Source: an uncultured Methylococcaceae bacterium
GTDB taxonomy: Bacteria > Pseudomonadota > Gammaproteobacteria > Methylococcales > Methylomonadaceae
NCBI GenBank assembly: GCA_903917345.1
Contig: CAIXAE010000043.1
Location: 62,001-126,000, forward strand
DNA: 64,000 nt
Direction: 5' to 3'
In this document: positions 19,547 to 27,696 of the stretch, one piece after another
How the letters are laid out: each line of letters begins with the position of its first letter
How positions within the stretch are numbered: position 1 is the first letter of the stretch
The notes under the pieces: model-generated
Databases searched by the model: none
Told to the model about the DNA's origin: nothing
Seen by the model: only the letters and a program-made list of their open reading frames with translations
Translations under genes and position numbers: made by a program

Positions 19547-20065
19547 TTAACTCTTTTCCATCTTATGAATTTTTTCTAACTTCTTTTTTATGCGCTGTCT
19601 CTTTAATGGCGAAATATGATCGACAAATAATTTACCATCCAAGTGATCTATTTCATGTTGTATACAAATAGCCAGTAATTCAGTGGCCTCAATCTCAAAG
19701 ATTTCTCCCTCTCTATTAAGCGCCCTCACTCTAATATGTTCTGCACGGGTAACTTTTTCAAAAAAACCAGGTACGGATAGACATCCCTCCTCGGCTTCTT
19801 TGACCCCATCTTTCTCAATAATTTCTGGATTGATTAAAAATAAAGGGGCTTCTTTATCATCACTAACATCAATAACTACTATTCTTTGATGCACATCCAC
19901 TTGTGTAGCTGCTAAACCCACTCCACGAGACTCGTACATGGTTTCTAACATATCATCCAATAGTCTCCTGATCTTATCATCAACCACTTTTACAACAGCC
20001 GCTTTTTTGCGTAAGCGCTCATCTGGAAACTCCAGAATAGTTAAAATGCCCAACACCCACTCCAT
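19547..20065 (-). CDS. def: Peptide deformylase
   Basis: Metallo-hydrolase that removes the N-formyl group from new proteins, the partner of Fmt. It has motif I '[10 protein letters not shown]', motif II '[10 protein letters not shown]' with the metal Cys, and motif III '[12 protein letters not shown]' with the HExxH ligands. From the ATG at 20065 it is 172 aa. A TTG at 20053, six bases after GGAG, would give '[18 protein letters not shown]' (168 aa), a better match to the family's 169-aa norm and possibly the true start. First gene of the def-fmt-rsmB run, divergent from dprA; the LysM gene often found between def and dprA is missing. Confidence 0.96.
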   Translation of the reverse strand: MEWVLGILTILEFPDERLRKKAAVVKVVDDKIRRLLDDMLETMYESRGVGLAATQVDVHQRIVVIDVSDDKEAPLFLINPEIIEKDGVKEAEEGCLSVPGFFEKVTRAEHIRVRALNREGEIFEIEATELLAICIQHEIDHLDGKLFVDHISPLKRQRIKKKLEKIHKMEKS

Positions 20066-20227
20066 TAAAATAATTCAATACTGGAATTCTATATTATTTC
20101 ATATACACTTTGAATGCACTAAGACTAATTAAATCAATCATTGTTAGCAATTAATCTATAAGCACTCGATTGTTAACGTACCTATACAATGACTTAATCT
20201 GTACTCTTTCAATAAGGTTAAAAGACC

Positions 20228-21334
20228 CTGAACACTTTCTCACTACCCCATGACAATGACCTTAAATATTGGCTTGCCCTATTACGCACTCCTGGAATAG
20301 GTTGCAGAACTTTTCTTAAACTAATAGAAACAACTACGCCAAAACAAATCTTTTCTGATTCAAATTATGCACTTGCCGCCTTAGGATTAAAAACAGAACT
20401 CATAAGCGGCATTAAAAATCCAGATTGGTCTTTAATTGAGCAAGATTTAATTTGGGTTGAACAAAAAAACAATTATGTAATCACTTTTAACGATGCAAAC
20501 TACCCAGCACAACTAAAAGAAATTGCCGATCCACCTCCTTTATTATTTGTCCGGGGTAACCCTTTTATATTAGCTCAATCCCAATTAGCAATTGTAGGCA
20601 GTCGCAACCCATCCTCTTTAGGAATAGATACCGCTTTTGAGTTTGCCAAAACATTGAGCCTACATGGATTTGTTATAACCAGTGGCCTTGCATTAGGAAT
20701 TGATGCCGCTAGTCATCGCGGGGCATTAGCATCTGGAGGCTTTACAATTGCCGTAGCAGGGACTGGCTTAGACCGAGTCTACCCTGCTAGACATAAAGAC
20801 TTAGCCACTGAAATTGTGAATACAGGTGCTATTATTTCAGAATTCCCCCCTGGAACGACCGCCAAAGCAAATCACTTTCCTAGAAGGAACCGTATTATCA
20901 GCGGATTATGCCAAGGCCTACTCGTTGTTGAAGCCGCTAAAGAAAGCGGATCCTTAATAACAGCAAGAATGGCTTTAGAACAAAATAGAGAAGTTTTTGC
21001 CATACCCGGTTCTATTCATAACCCATTAGCCAGAGGCTGCAACGCACTCATTCGACAAGGGGCTAAACTTGTTGAAACGACTCAAGATATTCTAGAAGAA
21101 TTAAATCAATATTATCAAACAGATAAAGACACAACTAATATTTCTATTGAATCAACACTTGACCTAGAGCAACAAACATTATTGAATCATGTGCAATTTA
21201 GCCCAACTTCTATTGATAATTTGATACAAATAACTGGCAATTCGGTGGAAATAATTTCTTCTATGTTGCTAATTCTTGAGCTACAAGGCTATTTGGAAGC
21301 AACCGCGGGTGGTTGCTATATGAGAATAAAATAA
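20228..21334 (+). CDS. dprA: DNA processing protein DprA, non-canonical CTG start
   Basis: RecA loader that protects incoming single-stranded DNA during natural transformation. The Rossmann-fold region is clear: 'LAIVGSRNPSSLG', 'ITSGLALGIDAASHRGAL', 'EFPPGTTAKANHFPRRNRII', 'VVEAAKESGSLITARMALEQ', plus a C-terminal winged-helix part. The first in-frame ATG/GTG/TTG is the TTG at 20654, which would cut away the SAM-like domain and 'IVGSR'. Homology continues upstream ('YWLALLRTPGIG') to an in-frame TAA at 20219-20221, and the only plausible codon in between is CTG at 20228, with AAGG about 10 bp before it. That gives 368 aa, a normal DprA length. Identity is sure; the start is inferred. Confidence 0.88.
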   Translation: MNTFSLPHDNDLKYWLALLRTPGIGCRTFLKLIETTTPKQIFSDSNYALAALGLKTELISGIKNPDWSLIEQDLIWVEQKNNYVITFNDANYPAQLKEIADPPPLLFVRGNPFILAQSQLAIVGSRNPSSLGIDTAFEFAKTLSLHGFVITSGLALGIDAASHRGALASGGFTIAVAGTGLDRVYPARHKDLATEIVNTGAIISEFPPGTTAKANHFPRRNRIISGLCQGLLVVEAAKESGSLITARMALEQNREVFAIPGSIHNPLARGCNALIRQGAKLVETTQDILEELNQYYQTDKDTTNISIESTLDLEQQTLLNHVQFSPTSIDNLIQITGNSVEIISSMLLILELQGYLEATAGGCYMRIK

Positions 21335-21348
21335 TCATACTCGATACT

Positions 21349-21816
21349 ATGAAAGAAAATATTTTTGATGTTCTAATGTACTTATTTGAGAATTACATGG
21401 AGGAGGTAATTGATCTACCTTCGGATAGTGACATCATCCACACCGAATTATTAGAAGCCGGATTTGAGTCCTATCAAGTTAATAAGGCTTTTGAGTGGAT
21501 AGACTCTTTAAGTCTTAATACAGATATTAAAAAAACAGCCTTTTCCACATTTCGTATTTTCTGCCCAGAAGAAATAATTAAACTAGACATTGAATGCCGC
21601 AACTTCATCCTATTTCTCGAACTACATGGCATTTTAAACACCCGTAACAGAGAAATCATTATTGATAGAGTGATGGTGCTAGATAAAGAAGATATATCAA
21701 TGGAAAAGCTCAAATGGATTGTCCTAATGGTGTTGCTAAGTCAACCTGATGAAGAAATTGCATTCTCCAAAATGGAAGATTTTGTCTATGACCTCAGCCC
21801 CCTTTATTTACATTAA
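21349..21816 (+). CDS. smg: Smg family protein (DUF494)
   Basis: Small acidic protein of the Smg/DUF494 family, always near dprA and topA; biochemical role not established. The ATG at 21349 gives 155 aa beginning 'MKENIFDVLMYLFENYMEE', the family's typical start; a longer frame from a TTG at 21313 is rejected because it runs inside dprA. The C-terminal 'MEKLKWIVLMVLLSQP' is also conserved. It starts 14 bp after dprA, with no clear Shine-Dalgarno, so it may rely on translation of dprA. Confidence 0.9.
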   Translation: MKENIFDVLMYLFENYMEEVIDLPSDSDIIHTELLEAGFESYQVNKAFEWIDSLSLNTDIKKTAFSTFRIFCPEEIIKLDIECRNFILFLELHGILNTRNREIIIDRVMVLDKEDISMEKLKWIVLMVLLSQPDEEIAFSKMEDFVYDLSPLYLH

Positions 21817-21898
21817 TCAGCTTAGCTTTAAACGAATAAACGCTCAGTAGTTAAAACTATTAAGCCTTGAAATTAACACTTTATCCCAATGAATATAA

Positions 21899-24232
21899 AT
21901 GAGTAAAAACCTTGTCATTGTAGAGTCTCCTGCAAAAGCAAAAACCATAGAGAAGTATCTAGGAAAAGATTTCCAAGTTTTAGCCTCTTATGGCCACGTT
22001 AGGGATCTAATTCCTAAAGAAGGTGCGGTTGATCCTAGCAATGATTTTGCAATGAAATACGAGGTTATTGATCGTAATCAGCGACACGTCCAAGCCATAA
22101 GTAAAGCACTTAAAACTGCAGACACCTTATATTTGGCAACCGACCCTGATAGAGAAGGTGAAGCCATTTCTTGGCATCTACTTGAACTACTAAAAGATAA
22201 AAAATTAATCAAAAACAAAGCTGTTCATCGTGTTGTTTTTCATGAAATTACAAAAAAAGCAGTGACTGAAGCAATAGCTAATCCTGAAGAATTAGCCATT
22301 AACTTAATTAACGCCCAACAAGCGCGTCGTGCTTTAGACTATCTAGTAGGCTTTAACCTTTCACCTTTACTTTGGAAAAAGATTCGCCGAGGCTTATCGG
22401 CTGGACGGGTACAAAGCCCCGCTTTACGCATGATTGTTGAGCGAGAATTAGAAATTGAAGCCTTTCAAAGCAGAGAATATTGGACAATTGACGCTGCTTT
22501 AACAGTTCAAGAGCAAAACTTTAAAGCGAAATTAACTCAGTATAACAATGAGAAAATCAGTCAATTTAGTATTACTGATGCAGAACTAGCAGAAAAAACT
22601 AAAAATGCCTTACTTGATACAGCCGATGGTCAACTGCTGGTCAGTAAATTAGAAAAGAAACAACAAAAGCGTAATCCGGCTCCCCCTTTTATAACTTCTA
22701 CATTACAACAAGAGGCAGCTCGTAAATTGGGCTTCACCACAAAACGAACCATGATCGTAGCCCAACAACTTTACGAGGGCATTGATATTGGAGGTGAAAC
22801 ACAAGGTTTAATTACCTATATGCGTACCGACTCAGTTAATTTATCAATAGAAGCTGTTGAAGAAATTCGCCAATTAATCTCAGAAAAATTCGGCCCAGAA
22901 AATGTGCCTAAAGAGCCTAGACTCTTTAAGACAAAATCTAAAAATGCACAAGAAGCTCACGAAGCAATAAGACCCACTTCACCGCGCTATTTACCTAGTG
23001 AAATCAAAGATTATTTAAGCATTGAACAATACAAATTGTATGATTTAATTTGGAAACGCACCATAGCTTGCCAAATGACTCATGCCACTCTCAACATGGT
23101 CGCAGTTGACTTAAGTTGTGGTAATGGACAACACATTTTCCGTGCAACGGGCTCAACTATTGCTGCCCCTGGATTTATGTCTGTCTATCTTGAAGGTAAA
23201 GATGACAGCAAAGAAAGTGATGATAAAGAAAGCTTTTTACCCCCTTTAGAAGAAGGTAGGCCCGTACCACTCAATGAAATAATTACTGCCCAACATTTCA
23301 CTGAACCACCGCCACGTTATGGTGAAGCCAGCTTAGTAAAATCTTTAGAAGAACATGGTATAGGCAGACCCTCTACTTATGCTTCCATTATTTCGACCTT
23401 ACAAAATCGTGAATATGTTACGTTAAACAATAAACGTTTTCATCCTTCAGATGTCGGTCGAATTGTGAATAAGTTTTTAACCGAACATTTCACTAAATAT
23501 GTTGATTACGATTTTACGGCTAATTTAGAAGATGAGCTTGATGCTGTCTCAAGGGGAGAAAAAGATTGGATTCCATTAATGCATGCATTTTGGAAACCTT
23601 TTAATGACACTATTCATGATAAAGAAGCCACTGTACAGCGTAAGGATGTTACGCAAGAAGCTATAGACGAAAAATGCCCAGAATGTAGCAGTCCTTTATC
23701 CATCCGCTTAGGTAGAAACGGTCGTTTCATTGGTTGTACTAATTATCCTGACTGTTCTTACACGAGAAACCTAAGTGAAGATGGCGCCAGTCATGAAGAA
23801 CCAGAAGTTTTAGAAGGTCGTTCTTGTCCATCTTGTGACTCTCCATTAGTCTTTAAAACAGGTCGATATGGAAAATTTATTGGCTGTAGTGCTTATCCAA
23901 AATGTAAGCACATAGAGCCATTAGAAAAACCTATGGATACCGCTGTAGATTGTCCACAATGTAAAAAAGGCACAATACTCAAACGCAAATCACGTAACGG
24001 TAAGATATTTTATTCCTGCTCAGGTTATCCAAAATGTGATTATGCACTATGGAATAACCCAATAAAAGAGAGTTGTCCACAATGTGCATGGCCCATTTTA
24101 ACGGTAAAAGAAACGAAAAGACGTGGCGTAGAAAAAGTATGTCCACAAAAGGATTGTAGCTACGCAACACCTTATGAGGGGGATCCGGCAGATGTGCAAG
24201 GGCCCACAGATAAAACGCTACAAACTCCATAA
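21899..24232 (+). CDS. topA: DNA topoisomerase I
   Basis: Relaxes negative supercoils through a transient 5'-phosphotyrosine. The 777-aa protein has a TOPRIM domain ('KNLVIVESPAKAKTIEKYLG', with acidic 'TDPDREGEAISWH') and the active-site Tyr307 in 'ITYMRTDS'. 'GIGRPSTYASIISTLQ' follows. Four C-terminal Cys4 zinc ribbons complete the protein (CPEC...C..C repeats from about residue 595 to 765). Length is within the gammaproteobacterial range, shorter than E. coli (865). It overlaps the next gene by one base (TAATG at 24230-24234), so the two are probably translated from one message. Confidence 0.97.
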   Translation: MSKNLVIVESPAKAKTIEKYLGKDFQVLASYGHVRDLIPKEGAVDPSNDFAMKYEVIDRNQRHVQAISKALKTADTLYLATDPDREGEAISWHLLELLKDKKLIKNKAVHRVVFHEITKKAVTEAIANPEELAINLINAQQARRALDYLVGFNLSPLLWKKIRRGLSAGRVQSPALRMIVERELEIEAFQSREYWTIDAALTVQEQNFKAKLTQYNNEKISQFSITDAELAEKTKNALLDTADGQLLVSKLEKKQQKRNPAPPFITSTLQQEAARKLGFTTKRTMIVAQQLYEGIDIGGETQGLITYMRTDSVNLSIEAVEEIRQLISEKFGPENVPKEPRLFKTKSKNAQEAHEAIRPTSPRYLPSEIKDYLSIEQYKLYDLIWKRTIACQMTHATLNMVAVDLSCGNGQHIFRATGSTIAAPGFMSVYLEGKDDSKESDDKESFLPPLEEGRPVPLNEIITAQHFTEPPPRYGEASLVKSLEEHGIGRPSTYASIISTLQNREYVTLNNKRFHPSDVGRIVNKFLTEHFTKYVDYDFTANLEDELDAVSRGEKDWIPLMHAFWKPFNDTIHDKEATVQRKDVTQEAIDEKCPECSSPLSIRLGRNGRFIGCTNYPDCSYTRNLSEDGASHEEPEVLEGRSCPSCDSPLVFKTGRYGKFIGCSAYPKCKHIEPLEKPMDTAVDCPQCKKGTILKRKSRNGKIFYSCSGYPKCDYALWNNPIKESCPQCAWPILTVKETKRRGVEKVCPQKDCSYATPYEGDPADVQGPTDKTLQTP

Positions 24233-25221
24233 TGAATCAAGATTTAACCCCTTTTTCGGAGCTCAGTCCAGATATTATTTTATCTGCAGTAGAAAGTGTT
24301 GGCTATGATTGTGACGGACATTTATTTGCGCTAAATAGCTACGAAAATCGGGTTTATCAAATCGGTTTAGAAAAGTCAGAGCCCATTATCGCTAAATTCT
24401 ACCGCCCTAAACGTTGGACTAACGATGCCATTCTGGAAGAGCATCAATTTACACAAGAATTAGCGGACAATGAAATTCCCGTCGTCTGTCCTTTACAACT
24501 TAATGGACACAAAACACTACTTGAAAGTGATGGCTTTCGATTTTCAGTGTTTTCTAAACAAGGGGGTCGAGTTCCAGAAATTGATAGCGCCGAAAAACTC
24601 GAATGGATGGGACGTTTTATTGGTCGTATCCATGCGACAGGGGCCTTAAAACCCTTTAAAAGTCGCCCAAACATCGGTATTAAAAGCTTTGGTGAAGAGC
24701 CTAGCCAATATTTAATAAATAACCATTTTATTCCAGCAGATCTCAGTAACACCTACACCGGCATTATTGAACATGCGCTAAGCTGTGTTAATCAATGCTA
24801 TGAACGTGCAGGTAAAATCAAGTCTATTCGTTTGCACGGTGATTGTTATCCCGGTAATATTTTGTGGACAGATGCAGGGCCTCATTTTGTCGATTTTGAT
24901 GACAGTCGCATGGGGCCCGCTATTCAAGATCTTTGGATGTTATTATCAGGTGACCGAACTGAAATGACCCATCAAATAGAGCATTTATTAGCAGGCTACA
25001 AAATTTTTTATGATTTTAATCCACGTGAACTTCATTTGCTTGAGGCATTAAGAACCTTACGCTTGATTCATTATTCAGCTTGGATTGCAAAACGATGGGA
25101 TGACCCCGCTTTCCCTATGGCTTTCCCTTGGTTCAATACACCACGCTATTGGCAAGATCGAATTATTGAGCTACGCGAACAAATCGCGCTGATGGAAGAA
25201 GAACCCTTACCTATTATTTAA
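24232..25221 (+). CDS. srkA: Stress response kinase SrkA (YihE-like)
   Basis: Ser/Thr protein kinase with an aminoglycoside-phosphotransferase fold; in E. coli YihE counters stress-induced death. The 329-aa protein has 'SYENRVYQIGLE' (nucleotide loop), 'PIIAKFYRPKRWT' (ATP-binding Lys), catalytic loop 'RLHGDCYPGNILWT' and 'FVDFDDSRMGPAIQDLW' (metal-binding Asp). Length matches E. coli YihE (328 aa). It directly abuts topA, which is not the enteric context (yihE-dsbA). Confidence 0.92.
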   Translation: MNQDLTPFSELSPDIILSAVESVGYDCDGHLFALNSYENRVYQIGLEKSEPIIAKFYRPKRWTNDAILEEHQFTQELADNEIPVVCPLQLNGHKTLLESDGFRFSVFSKQGGRVPEIDSAEKLEWMGRFIGRIHATGALKPFKSRPNIGIKSFGEEPSQYLINNHFIPADLSNTYTGIIEHALSCVNQCYERAGKIKSIRLHGDCYPGNILWTDAGPHFVDFDDSRMGPAIQDLWMLLSGDRTEMTHQIEHLLAGYKIFYDFNPRELHLLEALRTLRLIHYSAWIAKRWDDPAFPMAFPWFNTPRYWQDRIIELREQIALMEEEPLPII

Positions 25222-25240
25222 GCTTCTCAAAAACCTGAAC

Positions 25241-25831
25241 TTATTCTAATAACAGTGTTCTAATTGGATTAAATGATTTTCTATGAATGTCTAAAATTCC
25301 AAACCTAGCAATTTCATCTAAATGCTGTTGGGTGCCATAACCTTTATGCTGCTTAAAAGAAAACTGCGGATATTGCTCAGCAAGGTCTAGCATTATTTTA
25401 TCCCGTGCTACCTTAGCTAAAATTGAAGCGGCACTGATTGCCTTAATCTTGCTATCCCCTTTAACTATGGCTTGAGCTGGTATATTAAGTTTAGGTAACT
25501 TATTGCCATCGATTAACACGGCATCTGGCTGAATATGCAACCCATCTACGGCCCTTTGCATAGCAAGCAGTGTAGCTTGCAAAATATTGATTTGATCAAT
25601 CTCTTCAATACTAGCTAAAGCAATTGACCAACTAAGACTATTTTTTTTGATTAGCTCAAAAAGACTATTACGTTTAAGCTCACTCAGTTTTTTTGAATCC
25701 GCTAAACCATCAATAGGCTTATTAGGATCTAAAATAACTGCAGCAACGACTACTGGCCCTGCCAAAGGGCCGCGTCCTGCCTCATCAACACCCGCAACAA
25801 AATTGCCGGATAAGACATCCTCTACAACTAT
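25241..25831 (-). CDS. rnhB: Ribonuclease HII, apparent ATA start
   Basis: Cuts RNA of RNA-DNA hybrids and single ribonucleotides in DNA. The only standard start (TTG at 25765) would remove the catalytic '[13 protein letters not shown]'. The frame upstream runs to an in-frame TAG at 25846 with no ATG/GTG/TTG. An ATA at 25831 overlaps the lpxA stop as ATAG and lies eight bases after AGAGGA. Starting there gives 196 aa and puts the catalytic pair at D16/E17, the same numbers as in E. coli RNase HII (198 aa). An ATG at 25818 is in another frame, so a one-base frameshift or sequence error is the alternative. Confidence 0.85.
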   Translation of the reverse strand: MVVEDVLSGNFVAGVDEAGRGPLAGPVVVAAVILDPNKPIDGLADSKKLSELKRNSLFELIKKNSLSWSIALASIEEIDQINILQATLLAMQRAVDGLHIQPDAVLIDGNKLPKLNIPAQAIVKGDSKIKAISAASILAKVARDKIMLDLAEQYPQFSFKQHKGYGTQQHLDEIARFGILDIHRKSFNPIRTLLLE

Positions 25832-26604
25832 CTTAGAATTCCTCTACTTACGTTACGAAGAAAACTAACCAAATCAGAAACATGCTGGCTTTCACCCGCC
25901 ATTTCTTCAATTCTCTCAATTGCATCTTCCAATCGTAAATTCATTTTATAAATGATTTTGTACGCATTTCTAATGAGTCGAATATCTTCAGGGCTAATTC
26001 CCTTTCGCTCCATACCCACAGAATTAATGCCATGAGGTCTCGTCGGCTTACCTCCGACCATGACGAATGGTGGTATATCTTGCGTAATTGCACTACCCAT
26101 CGCAGCAAAACTAAACTGACCGACTTGGGTAAATTGATGCACTAAAGTAAATCCACCTAAAATAGCATGACTATTAAGATGAACGTGCCCTGCTAAAGAG
26201 GCGCCATTCGCCATAATAACGTTATCACCAATGACACAGTCATGAGCAACATGGGTATAAGCCATAAATAAATTATCACATCCAATTTTAGTAAGACTTT
26301 TATCTTGGACTGTACCACGATGCATTGAAGTATATTCACGAATAACGTTTCTATCCCCAATTTCAAGACGTGTTATCTCAGCCGCATACTTCTTATCTTG
26401 TGGATCTTCGCCTATTGAGCAAAATTGATAGATATGGTTATCTTTCCCAATGACTGCGGGACCTTTAATAACAACATGAGGCCCAATAACAGTGCCTGAG
26501 CCAACCTTTACATCAGGACCGATAACACTAAAAGGCCCCACCGAAACATCCGGTGCAATCTCGGCTTTTGTATCAATAATCGCTGATGGATGAATTAAAC
26601 TCAA
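25828..26604 (-). CDS. lpxA: UDP-GlcNAc O-acyltransferase LpxA
   Basis: First step of lipid A synthesis: transfers 3-hydroxyacyl from ACP to UDP-GlcNAc. The left-handed beta-helix hexapeptide repeats are clear ('[19 protein letters not shown]' and following). Catalytic His lies in '[11 protein letters not shown]', with '[10 protein letters not shown]' and a helical C-terminus ending 'SRGILR'. I place the start at the TTG at 26604, which overlaps the fabZ stop as TTGA and gives '[11 protein letters not shown]' (258 aa; E. coli 262). An ATG at 26622 would add six residues. It is followed directly by rnhB; lpxB, usually between them, is absent. Confidence 0.95.
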   Translation of the reverse strand: MSLIHPSAIIDTKAEIAPDVSVGPFSVIGPDVKVGSGTVIGPHVVIKGPAVIGKDNHIYQFCSIGEDPQDKKYAAEITRLEIGDRNVIREYTSMHRGTVQDKSLTKIGCDNLFMAYTHVAHDCVIGDNVIMANGASLAGHVHLNSHAILGGFTLVHQFTQVGQFSFAAMGSAITQDIPPFVMVGGKPTRPHGINSVGMERKGISPEDIRLIRNAYKIIYKMNLRLEDAIERIEEMAGESQHVSDLVSFLRNVSRGILR

Positions 26605-27044
26605 TCGACCACCGCTGCACATCTGATTTCAGCACTCGCAACAAACTCGCCGTCTACTGTAGCCGTACACTCAAATGCCCAAATATTACGTTTACTTTTG
26701 ACATATTTTGACTCTAACATCAATTGATCGCCAGGCACTACGGGTCTTTTAAACTTTGCTTTATCAATACCCACTAGGTAATAAATCATACCCGCTAATT
26801 CGTCACCTGCGGTTTCAGAAGCTAATAAACCCGTAGTTTGAGCTAACGCTTCCAAAATCAACACGCCTGGCATAATGGGTTTCTGAGGGAAATGTCCCTG
26901 AAAGAACGGCTCATTATAAGTGACATTTTTAACGCCTAACAAACGCTTGCCAGGTTCACACTCTATGACCTTATCGACCAATAAAAACGGGTAACGATGC
27001 GGAAGAAATGCTTGGATTTGTAATATATCTAACGTAATAGACAT
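26601..27044 (-). CDS. fabZ: 3-hydroxyacyl-ACP dehydratase FabZ
   Basis: Dehydrates beta-hydroxyacyl-ACP in type II fatty acid synthesis. The 147-aa hot-dog fold protein has '[19 protein letters not shown]' with the catalytic His, and '[20 protein letters not shown]' with the catalytic Glu. Length is typical (E. coli 151). It follows skp by 53 bp, and its TGA is shared with the lpxA start, so the two enzymes competing for 3-hydroxyacyl-ACP are coupled. lpxD is not present upstream as it usually is. Confidence 0.97.
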   Translation of the reverse strand: MSITLDILQIQAFLPHRYPFLLVDKVIECEPGKRLLGVKNVTYNEPFFQGHFPQKPIMPGVLILEALAQTTGLLASETAGDELAGMIYYLVGIDKAKFKRPVVPGDQLMLESKYVKSKRNIWAFECTATVDGEFVASAEIRCAAVVD

Positions 27045-27097
27045 GCTGTAAAGTACTTAAATGAGAAAATAAATTTATTAAATTGAATAATTAACAA

Positions 27098-27598
27098 TTA
27101 CTCTGGCATTGTGGCTAATTTAGTTTGTACTTGCGCAGTAATATCAAACTGATCTTTAGCATAAATAACACCGTCCGTTAATAACAAATCATACCCGTCA
27201 TCTTTAGCAATTGTTCTAACTGCTTCAACAATACGACGTTGTAATTTACCTAATTCTTCATTTCGACTTGCATTAAAGTCTTCACTGAATTCTTGTTGTG
27301 ATCTTTTTGCATCGCGTTTTTTGTTTAAAATATCACGTTCTAAATTTGCTTTAACTGACTCGCTCATCGTAGCGGCATCCTTAGCCAACTTCTCTTCCAT
27401 TGTTTGAATTTCTTTACCTTGAGCCACTAACTGTTTATCTCTAGGAGAAAATTTTTCTTCCAATCTTTTTTTAGCTTTTTCAGCTTGTGGAGCCTTTTCA
27501 AGTACAGCGGGGATATTCACAAAACCAATTTTTAAATCGGCATAACTGATGTTAGCAGCAAACAAAAGTCCTAAAAATAAAGCAATTTTCTTTTTCAT
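27098..27598 (-). CDS. skp: Periplasmic chaperone Skp/OmpH
   Basis: Periplasmic trimeric chaperone that holds unfolded outer-membrane proteins. The 166-aa precursor has a signal peptide ('MKKKIALFLGLLFAANISYA', cleavage after S-Y-A). After it come 'DLKIGFVNIPAVLEKAPQAE', a long charged coiled-coil middle (about 40-125) and a C-terminal return strand with 'GYDLLLTDGVIYA'. It lies about 100 bp after bamA, its functional partner. Confidence 0.93.
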   Translation of the reverse strand: MKKKIALFLGLLFAANISYADLKIGFVNIPAVLEKAPQAEKAKKRLEEKFSPRDKQLVAQGKEIQTMEEKLAKDAATMSESVKANLERDILNKKRDAKRSQQEFSEDFNASRNEELGKLQRRIVEAVRTIAKDDGYDLLLTDGVIYAKDQFDITAQVQTKLATMPE

Positions 27599-27696
27599 TG
27601 TTAAATAGATCTCAGGTTGTAGTTAAGTAAAAAAGGTAAAAAAATAATTTACAATCGATTATAGAGGATAAGCTCAATAATCAAAAATATCTTAGG

